From: DASUNP01 sp963728545
GTDB lineage: Bacteria; Acidobacteriota; Blastocatellia; UBA7656
DNA: 64,000 nucleotides
Assembly (NCBI GenBank): GCA_963728545.1
Contig: CAVSKO010000003.1
Span: forward strand, 1,736,001-1,800,000
Direction of reading: 5' to 3'
Position 1 is the first letter of the stretch; every line of letters begins with the position of its first letter. The notes below the pieces were generated by a model. That model was not told the DNA's origin. It saw only the letters and a program-made list of their open reading frames with translations, and did no database searches. A program made the translations under genes and the position numbers. Below, in pieces: positions 7,145 through 16,100 of the stretch.

Positions 7145-9214
7145 TTAATCCAGAGGTTGATTGAAGCTATAAATCAGATCCCGGCTCTCTTCTTCCGGAG
7201 CCATCGGAATACTCTTTAAATCGTCATCGGGATTGGCAGCAATACCTTCGAGCAGAATTTCGAAATTGCTTAACAGCCGTCTTATCGTAGAGGCGTCGAA
7301 CAGATCGGTGTCATACTCCATCGCCCCGCCCAGACCCTGAGAAGTCTCCGACATGATCAACATCATGTCTGCTCTCGCCGTTAAGTTTTCGACTCCCACA
7401 AAACCCAGCGTCAGACCCGCAAGTTTTGTGCTGTGCATCGGGGCATTCTGAAAGACGAACATCACCTGAAACAGAGGGGAGTAGCTCGATTCGCGCTCAG
7501 GCCGTAGCTCCTCCACGATTTTTTCAAAAGCCATGTCTTGATGAATGTAAGCCTCTAGGCACATCTTGCGGACGCGGCCCAGCAGCTCCCGGAAGCCAGG
7601 ATTGCCGGACAGATCAGTGCGCAAGACCAGATTATTTATGAAGAATCCGATCAACCCTTCAATATCATTGCGGTTGCGATTAGCGATGTTGGTCCCCACA
7701 ACTATATCGTCCTGGCCCGCATAGCGAGAAAGCAGCGTTTGAAAAGCTGCCAGCAGAACCATAAACATCGTTGCCCCCTCGCTCCGGCTCAACTCCCGTA
7801 GCAACCCGGTCAGATTCTCGGGCAGATTAAAGTATTCGCGTGCCCCACGGAATCTCTGCACAGGGATTCGTGCCCGGTCGGTCGGCAATTTCAGCAATGT
7901 GGGCGCGCCTGTCAGTTGCTTTCTCCAGTATTCGAGTTCCGTTTCCAGCGCCTCTCCTTGTAACCAGTGGCGCTGCCAGTATGCATAGTCGGCATACTGT
8001 ATAGGTAGATCGGGCAAGGGCGACGGCAGCCTTGCGGAAAATGCTTCATAAAGTATCGCTATCTCTCTGCTCAGTACGTCGAGCGACCACGCATCACAAA
8101 TGATGTGGTGAATCGTAAACAGCACTACATGCTCTTCAGCGTCGAGCCGCAGTAATGTGACCCGCACAAGCGGCCCGCGTTCCAGATCAAACAGGTACTG
8201 CGTCTCTTCAGCAGCGAGCCGCCGCACTTCGGCCAGTCGCTCGCTCTCCGACAAGAAACTAATATCGGTCACTGGCAGCGCTATCGGCTCAGCCGGGCAA
8301 ACTATTTGTACAGGCTGCCCCCCTATCACCGAAAATCTGGTGCGTAAAGTTTCGTGCCGCCTTACCACTTCGCTTAGCGACTGCTCCAGCGATGTCACGT
8401 CAAGGTGGCCCGTCAGACGCACAGCATGAGAAACGTTATAGGCCGCGATCTCAGGGCTTAGCTGATGGGCGAGCCATAGCCGTTGTTGTGCGAACGATAG
8501 CGGTATCTCCTGATCCCGACTCACTCGTTCTATCGCAGGCACTCTCCTCTCCTCTCCTCTCCTCATCCCCTCTTCTATCTTCTCTCCCATCCCTCTTATC
8601 GTCGGCTCCTCAAACATCATCGTCAGCCCTATCTCTACTCCGAACATCTCTCTTATCCGCGACACTACCTGCGTCGCCAAAAGCGAATGCCCTCCTATCT
8701 CAAAAAAGTTCTCTTCTACTCCTATCTCTTCTTCTCCCAGTATCTCCTTCCATACCTCCTCTACCATTCGCTCCACTTCGCTCCTCGCTCTTACTCCTAC
8801 TCCTCTCTCTTCTCTCCCTCCCCTCTCCGGCCTCGGTAGTCTCCCCCGGTCTATCTTCCCGCTCCCTGTCAACGGCAACTCTTCCATCCTTACATACTTC
8901 ACCGGCACCATATATTCCGGCATCCTCTGCTTCAACGCGCTCCTTATCTCGTTGGCTATTGGCACTGCGGTTCCTTCCACTACCACATAGGCTACCAGTT
9001 CTTTCTCTCCTCGCTCATTGATGACTGCCTCGACTACACAATCTTTAATACTTGCTTCTCTTTTCAGTAAGGCTTCAATCTCCCCCACCTCTATGCGAAA
9101 GCCTCTTATCTTCACTTGATTGTCAATTCGCCCCCTGTATTCTATCGTGCCATCGGGCAGGTATCTTCCCAGGTTCTCCCGTCTTGTACATCCTCGTATT
9201 ATTTCCTTTTCCAT
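7145..9214 (-). CDS. NrpG, C-terminal fragment: end of A3, T, terminal C domain
   Basis: This continues NrpG from A7 (after correction at 9175). It has RIDNQVKIRGFRIEVGEIE (A8), LTGSGKIDRG (A10, near residue 115), T3 (FFEIGGHSLLATQ near 175) and a last C domain (RLWLAHQLSPE; HHIICDAWS near 370, Ala in place of the usual Gly). It ends in SRDLIYSFNQPLD without an adenylation domain. The matching A domain starts NrpH at 2027, so this module is split across two proteins with three supply genes (mutase, asnB, racemase) between the halves. Bases 8530-9230 are purine-rich and encode an Arg/Glu-rich A-T linker. Confidence 0.9.
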   Translation of the reverse strand: MEKEIIRGCTRRENLGRYLPDGTIEYRGRIDNQVKIRGFRIEVGEIEALLKREASIKDCVVEAVINERGEKELVAYVVVEGTAVPIANEIRSALKQRMPEYMVPVKYVRMEELPLTGSGKIDRGRLPRPERGGREERGVGVRARSEVERMVEEVWKEILGEEEIGVEENFFEIGGHSLLATQVVSRIREMFGVEIGLTMMFEEPTIRGMGEKIEEGMRRGEERRVPAIERVSRDQEIPLSFAQQRLWLAHQLSPEIAAYNVSHAVRLTGHLDVTSLEQSLSEVVRRHETLRTRFSVIGGQPVQIVCPAEPIALPVTDISFLSESERLAEVRRLAAEETQYLFDLERGPLVRVTLLRLDAEEHVVLFTIHHIICDAWSLDVLSREIAILYEAFSARLPSPLPDLPIQYADYAYWQRHWLQGEALETELEYWRKQLTGAPTLLKLPTDRARIPVQRFRGAREYFNLPENLTGLLRELSRSEGATMFMVLLAAFQTLLSRYAGQDDIVVGTNIANRNRNDIEGLIGFFINNLVLRTDLSGNPGFRELLGRVRKMCLEAYIHQDMAFEKIVEELRPERESSYSPLFQVMFVFQNAPMHSTKLAGLTLGFVGVENLTARADMMLIMSETSQGLGGAMEYDTDLFDASTIRRLLSNFEILLEGIAANPDDDLKSIPMAPEEESRDLIYSFNQPLD

Positions 9215-9812
9215 TCCTTTCTTCTCTCACCCCTCTCTTGCTCCCCACGATGCTCCATAGCTTGTATTCCTGTATACCATCCCGGCTCTTCACTATGTAC
9301 CGGAGTTGATATACTCCTATCTCACTTCCTCCAAGCTCTTCCACTAACTCTATCAGCTTCCTCTTGTCTTCTTCTTCATCTTTGCCCGGCGTCAGCCGAT
9401 TCTCTTCCGGCGTGTAAATTGTCCGCTCTACCACCTGCCCGTCATCTTCTCCTACTATCGGCAGCAGCGTTTGTATTGCAAACCTCCCTCCTTCTTTCAG
9501 CACCCCAAACATATTTTTCAATGCATTTTTCGGTTTCTCCAACCTGTCCAGGATCAGCGTCGAGATCACGAAATCCTGAGTCCCTTTTTCTATATTCGCT
9601 CCTTCCAGGAAGCTTTCTTCCATTACATCCACCCTCACCATCTCCGCCACTTGTCCTCTGTCTCGCGCCTCCTGTACAAAGAATGGATTAAAGTCCAATC
9701 CTTTCATGCTCGCTCCCATTCTCGTTAGCCTCTGCATCACTTCCCCGTTCCCTATACCGAAATCTACTCCTTTCAATCCATCAAGCTCTTTATACGGCAG
9801 CAGCACCATCAA
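9123..9812 (-). CDS. NrpG, methyltransferase part of the interrupted A3 domain
   Basis: This region lies in the same frame as the preceding fragment, separated only by the TGA at 9870-9872 and 19 codons. It encodes a class I SAM-dependent methyltransferase core of the UbiE/Methyltransf_11-23 type: VDFGIGNGEVM (SAM motif I), KGLDFNPFFVQEA (motif II acidic residue), DFVISTLILDRL and LKEGGRFAIQT. The first possible start is a TTG, but I do not think it is a free-standing gene: it begins within the methyltransferase fold and runs into A-domain motif A7 (RMYKTG). At 9174-9175 the frame breaks by GGTTCTC for GGTCTC; the corrected reading is MYKTGDLGRYLPDG. N-, C- or O-methylation cannot be told from sequence by eye. 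Confidence 0.82.
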   Translation of the reverse strand: MMVLLPYKELDGLKGVDFGIGNGEVMQRLTRMGASMKGLDFNPFFVQEARDRGQVAEMVRVDVMEESFLEGANIEKGTQDFVISTLILDRLEKPKNALKNMFGVLKEGGRFAIQTLLPIVGEDDGQVVERTIYTPEENRLTPGKDEEEDKRKLIELVEELGGSEIGVYQLRYIVKSRDGIQEYKLWSIVGSKRGVREERNGKGNNTRMYKTGEPGKIPARWHDRIQGAN

Positions 9813-10110
9813 TACATCTTCATTTATTCCTCGCGATGAGTAGCTGTGGTTATATCCTTCCAGCAGGTATCAACAGAATCCTTCATACGCTGCCCTTTCC
9901 TGACAGTACTCGCTTATGAATCTATGCGTCTTCTCCACTAAATCTTCGTCTAGTCCTTTCACTATCCTCATGACTTCTTCTTCCCTTATTCTTATCCTTC
10001 CTTTCTCTTTCCCTCGGCTTTCATCCTTCTGCTCGCTCGCTTTGAACTCGGCCATCTCCTCGCGCGCGCTCTCTATGCTTACTTCTCCGTGTTCTAGATA
10101 CGCTATCCTC
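9195..10110 (-). other. Methyltransferase insert between A-domain motifs A6 and A7
   Basis: The insert begins after AERFIPNPF (end of the A6 region) and ends at RMYKTGDLGRY (A7). The better-known insertion sites are A2-A3 and A8-A9. It contains the in-frame TGA. Confidence 0.8.
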
Positions 10111-13100
10111 TTAAATGGGTTTGGTATAAACCTCTCGGCTGTCTCTTCTGCTCGCCCCTTATACCCTCGCCCTATCCCCGCTCCTGCTATGTATATCTCT
10201 CCTACTACTCCTATCGGCACCTCCCTCTGCCTCTCATCCAATATGTAACTCGCCGTGTTCGCTATCGGTCGCCCTATCGCTACGCTTCCTCTACTCTCTA
10301 CCTTATCTCCTTCTACCTCCCACATGTGTGAATATACCGTGTACTCCGTCGGCCCATACGCATTGATAAACTTGCTCCTCCTCGTCCATTCGACCGCCAT
10401 CTCTGCTGGACACGCTTCTCCTACTGCTACTACCCTCACTTCCTTTCCTCTTCTCAACCTCCCTACATCCATCTGCTTTATCACTGACGGCACCAGCACT
10501 ATCACATCTATCTCTTCCTTGTTTATTTCCTCTATTATCCTCTCCCCATCCATCTCCTTCCTGTTCAGCATCACCAACTCCCCTCCGTTCAGCAACGCCA
10601 TCATCGTCTCCCCTACTGCCGCATCGAAGCTGTATGACGCATATTGCGATATCCGTCTCCCTCCTCTCACCTCAAACTCCTCTCCCTGCCACCTCGCCAG
10701 ATTCACCACTCCTGCTTGCTCTATCACCACTCCTTTCGGCTTCCCTGTGCTCCCTGACGTGTAGATCATGTACGCAGCGTTCTCTCCTCTTACTTCTATT
10801 GACGGATTCTCTCTGCTCTTACTCTCTATCTCTTCCCGATCCGTATCCATGCACACCGCCTGCGCCCAACTTATCGGTAGCCCTTCCACCAACCTCTCCT
10901 CACTCACCACTACGGCCAACCCTGCATCCTCCAGCATGTAGGCTATCCGCTCCTGCGGATAGCTAGGGTCTATCGGCACAAACCCTCCTCCAGCTTTCAG
11001 TATCCCCATTATCGCTACGACTATTTCCACCCCTCGCTCGATGTAGACTCCCACCATCACCTCCGGCCCTACTCCCAATCTTCGAAGGTGATGCGCTAGC
11101 TGATTGGCTCGCTCGTTCAACTCTCTGTAGCTCAGCTCTCGCTCTTCGTACCTCACCGCTACTGCTTCTCCTCTCTCCTCCACCTGCCTCTCGAATACCT
11201 CCTGTATGCTCCCTTCTCGCTCATACTCTCTCCTCGTCTCGTTCCACTCCTCTACTACCTGCCTTCTCTGTCTCTCACTCATCATCAACATCTCCCCTAC
11301 CCTCTGTCTGCTGTCTGCTACCACTCCCTCTATCATCACCTCTATACTCTCGATCATCCTCTCTATGCTGCTCTGGTCGAATAGGTCCGTGTTGTACTCC
11401 ACCTCTCCTACTACCCTCCCTCTCACCTCCATCACATACAGCGTCAGATCGAACTTCGTCGTCGGGTTCTCTGCTCCCATCGTGCTTATTGTCAGCCCCC
11501 TCACTTCTCTATGCTCTTGCGGCGCATTCTGCATGGTGAAGGCCACCTGAAACAACGGCGTATGGCTGAGGCTGCGTTCAGGCTCCATCTGCTCGACTAA
11601 CATCTCAAAGGGCAACTCCTGATGGGCGTATGCAAGAAGGGTGGCTTCTCTGACTTGTCGAAGCAGGTGGTTGAAAGGCTGATCTGCACGCACGAGTGAT
11701 CTATGTACAAGGGTGTTGACGAAGCATCCTATGAGCGGTTCAGTCTCAGCCCTGGTGCGATTGGCAATGGGGCTGCCGATGAGAATATCCTGTTGCCTGG
11801 AGTATCTGGAGAGCAGCACCTGGAATGCTGCCAGCATTGTCATAAACATAGTGACGCCTTCTGCCCTGGAGACTGCTCTGAGGCCATCACTCAACTCCTG
11901 TGGAAGGCTCAAAGCCAGGCGCGATCCACGGTAAGTCTGGACAGCAGGTCGGGGTCTGTCCGTAGGCAACTCCAACAACGGCGGCGCTCCTTCCAACTGC
12001 TGCTTCCAATATTCGACCTGTCGCTGGAGCACTTCTCCTTGCAGGTACTCTCTCTGCCACACCGCATAGTCCGCATACTGTATCTCCAGCTCTTCCAGCG
12101 GCGACTCTCTCCCTTCCCTGTATGCTTCATACAGCACCGCCATCTCTCGGATCATCACTCCCATTGACCAGCCGTCTGATATGATGTGATGCATCACCAC
12201 TACAAGGGCGTGTTCTTGCTGACCTGTCCTTATCAATCTCACTCTTATCATCGGCCCCGCTGCCAGGTCGAACGGCTTCTGCGATTCTTCTACCGCTATT
12301 CGCTCCGCCTCTCTCTCTCGCTCTTCCTCATCCTTCTGACTTATATCTTCTACCTCTATCTTGAATGGCTCCGGTTCCGAGATCACCTGCACCGGCCTTC
12401 CTTCGATTGTCCCTATCCTTGTTCGCAATACTTCGTGGCGGCGGACTATCTCGCCAAACGTCCTCTCCAGCGCCTCCTCATCCAGCTCTCCTCTTAGCCT
12501 CACCGCCGCCGGGATGTTGTAGAATGCGCTGTTCGGCTCCAACTGATCCAAAAACCACAATCGCTGCTGCGCGAACGAGAGCGGGATTTCTTGATCGCGC
12601 GTTGCTCGCTCTATCGCCGGCGCTGCCTTCTCCTTGCCTGTTCCGCGTGCTATCTCGATACTCTTAGCCAGATCAGCTACTGTTGGTCGCTCGAACAACT
12701 CTCTCAACCCTATCTCTACTTCAAACGTCTCGCGTACTCTCGATATTAATTGTGTCGCTAGCAGCGAATGCCCTCCCAGTTCAAAGAAATTGTCCTCTCT
12801 GCCTACCTTCTCTACTCGCAACACTTCTGCCCAGAGGTTTGCCAATATCTCTTCTGTCGCCGTCGCCGGCGCCACATACTCCTGCCCAAAATCTTCTCTC
12901 ATCGGCTCAGGCAATGCTTGGCGGTCCACCTTCCCGTTTGCCGTCAGCGGCATTTCATCGAGCATTATTATTACTGACGGGATCATGTATTCGGGCAAGC
13001 TCTCTTTCAGATGCTGCTTCAGTTCATTGGCAGTCGGCGCTTGATCTTCTTCCGCCACTACGTAGCCTACCAGCCGCTTGTCTCCTGCTTCTTCCGTTCT

Positions 13101-16100
13101 CGCCACTACGACTGCTTCTCTCACCCCGGCGTGGCTCGCCAGCGCTGTCTCAATCTCCCCCAGTTCTATCCTGTACCCTCTCATCTTCACTTGATTGTCT
13201 TTTCGTCCGATGAACTCTATCCGGCCATCTTCCCAATACCTCACCTCGTCTCCTGTGCGGTAGAGCCTCCCTCCTCTTTCATCACTGTGCGGATCAGGTA
13301 CAAACCGCTCCGCTGTTATTTTCGAGCTTCCCCAATACCCCCTCGCCAGTCCATCTCCTGTTATGCATAACTCCCCTGCTACCCCTTTTGGCACCGGCCT
13401 CATCTCTCTGTCGAGCACATATATCTTTGTGTTGGATATCGGCTTCCCTATAGGTATGGTCCTCGCATCTATATCCACTTCCTCGACTTCCTCCCAACTA
13501 CTGAATGTCGTATTCTCTGTAGGCCCATACACGTGTAGCAGCCTCTCAGGCTTACCTTTCAGCACAACTTCTCTTACACACTCCGGGTCTACTGCTTCTC
13601 CTCCGAACAGAAGACATCTTAAATTGCTGAATCCCTCTGGCGCTGTCCTGGCTATCTGATTGAACAATGCTGTTGTCAAAAACAACACGCTTATGTCTTC
13701 TTGCTGTATGTGCCGAGCGAACTCTTCCGGTGACAGCGCAACATCCTTCGTTATTCCCACCAGCTTTGCTCCATTCAGCAATGCTCCCCAAATCTCGAAG
13801 GTAGCCGCGTCAAACGAGCAGTTCGCTGCCTGCCCTATTTTGTCGTTGCTGTCGAGTTGAATGTAATTTGTGTTGATCACCAGCCGGTTAACTGCTCTAT
13901 GAGTTACGCATACCCCCTTGGGCCCGCCTGTCGATCCGGAAGTGTAGATAACATAGGCCAAATCCTCTGCGGTTGCAGTGCTGGTTGGGTTCTCTTCGCT
14001 GAACCTGTTAATCTTATCCCATTCTTCCAAACAGACTATTCCAACATTGTGCTCTGGAAGTGATTCAACCAGATGTTTCTGAGTGAGCAGCACTCGTATA
14101 TCAGCATCTGCCAGCATGAATGCCAGTCGCTCTTTCGGGTACTGAGGATCAAGAGGAACATATATCCCTCCAGCCTTGAGTATGCTGAGCAGCCCCACGA
14201 TCATCTCTACTGATCTCTCTACACATATGCCAACCCGCACCTCCAGCCCTACCCCTCTCTCTCGTAAGTAGCCAGACAACTGATTCGCTCGCCGGTTCAA
14301 TTCAGCATAGGTCAGGAAGTCCTTTCCAAAAATCACTGCAACTGCATCAGGCGTCAGTTCCACCTGTTTCTGGAATAGCTCCTGTATGCACAGGCTGCTC
14401 GGATAATCTCTAGTTGTGTCATTCCACTCAACTAGTAACTGACGCTGCTCTGCTTCTGAAAGCATTCTAAGCTCAGATATCTGCTGATCTGCATTGGTAA
14501 CGATGCTTTCGACCAGAGTCTGGAAATGTTCAGTCATCCTGCTGATCGTAGAGATGTCGAACAGGCAAGTGCTGTATTCGACTAATCCGAACAGTGTATT
14601 ACGCGTTTCCGTCAGGGATAATGTGAGATCGAACTTGCTCGTTTGATTCTCAACACCGATCTGGCTCAAGCTTAACCCGATTACATCCGGTATATCTTTA
14701 GGAGGCTTATGTAACGCAAACGCCACTTGAAACAGAGGCGAATGGCTCAGACTCCTCTCCGGCTGCATCTGCTCGACTAACATCTCAAACGGCACATTCT
14801 GGTGCCCATATGCTCCTAATGCTGTTTCCCTTACCCCCTTGAGCATCTCTCGGAAGCTCTCTTTTCCTCTCACCTCTCCCTTCATTACCAGGGTGTTTAC
14901 GAAAAACCCTATCAACTCTTCTGTCTCGCCTCTCGTGCGTCCTGCTATCGGTGTGCCTACTATGATCTGCTCCTGGCCCGTGTATCTTGATAGCAGCACC
15001 TGGAATGCTGCCAGCATTGTCATAAACAGTGTCACTCCCTCTCGCCTGCTCAACTCCCTCAGCCCTTCGCTCACACTTTCTGATATCGCAAATCCGTGTT
15101 CTGATCCTCTATAAGTCTGGACAGCAGGTCGGGGTCTGTCCGTAGGCAACTCCAACAACGGCGGCGCTCCTTCCAACTGTTGCTTCCAGTACTCAACCTG
15201 ACGTTCCAGCACTTCTCCTTGCAGGCACTCTCTCTGCCACACCGCATAATCCGCATACTGTATCTCCAACTCTTCCAGCGGCAACTCTCTCCCTTCCCTG
15301 TATGCTTCATACAGCACCGCCATCTCTCGGATCATCACTCCCATTGACCAGCCGTCTGATATGATGTGATGCATCACCACTACTAGGACGTGTTCTTGCT
15401 GGCCTCTCCTTATCAATCTCACTCTTATCATCGGCCCCGCTGCCAGGTCGAACGGCTTCTGCGATTCTTCTACAGCTATTCGCTCCGCCTCCCTGTCTCC
15501 CTCTTCCTCATCCTTCTGACTTATATCTTCTACCTCTATCTTGAATGGCTCCGGTTCCGAGATCACCTGCACTGGTCTGCCTTCCGACACTCTAAAGCTC
15601 GTCCTCAACACTTCGTGACGCCGCACTATCTCGCTGAACGTCTTCTCCAATGCTTCCTCATCCAGCTCTCCTGTCAGCCTCACCGCTGCTGGTATGTTGT
15701 AGAACGCGCTGTTCGGCTCCAACTGATCCAAAAACCACAATCGCTGCTGCGCGAACGAGAGCGGGATTTCTTGATCGCGCGATGCTCGCCCTATCGTTGG
15801 CGCTTCTAATCCCTCTCCTGCTCTCTGTGCCTCTTCTATTCTCTCTCCCAATCCCGCCACCGTCGGCCCCTCGAACATCTCTCTCAACTCTATCTCCACT
15901 CCATACTCTTCCCTCACTCGCGACACCACCTGTGTCGCCATCAATGAATGTCCTCCTATTCGGAAAAAGTTGTCCCTTATTCCTATCTGTCCTATCCCCA
16001 GCATCTCTCCCCACATTCCTACCAATCGCTCCTCTACCTCACTCCTCGGCCCTTCATACTCCTCCATCCCTGCTCGTCTCTCTCCTGGCCTCGGCAGCCT

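Noticed and set aside
9123..9812. A free-standing methyltransferase gene
   Set aside because: It is in the same frame as the upstream A domain, lacks the N-terminal part of the fold, starts only at a TTG and runs into motif A7. It fits far better as part of NrpG.
9870..9872. TGA recoding as Trp or selenocysteine
   Set aside because: Other genes here end at TGA (asnB, NrpB), so a changed code is unlikely. I see no selenocysteine element and no redox-active site there.
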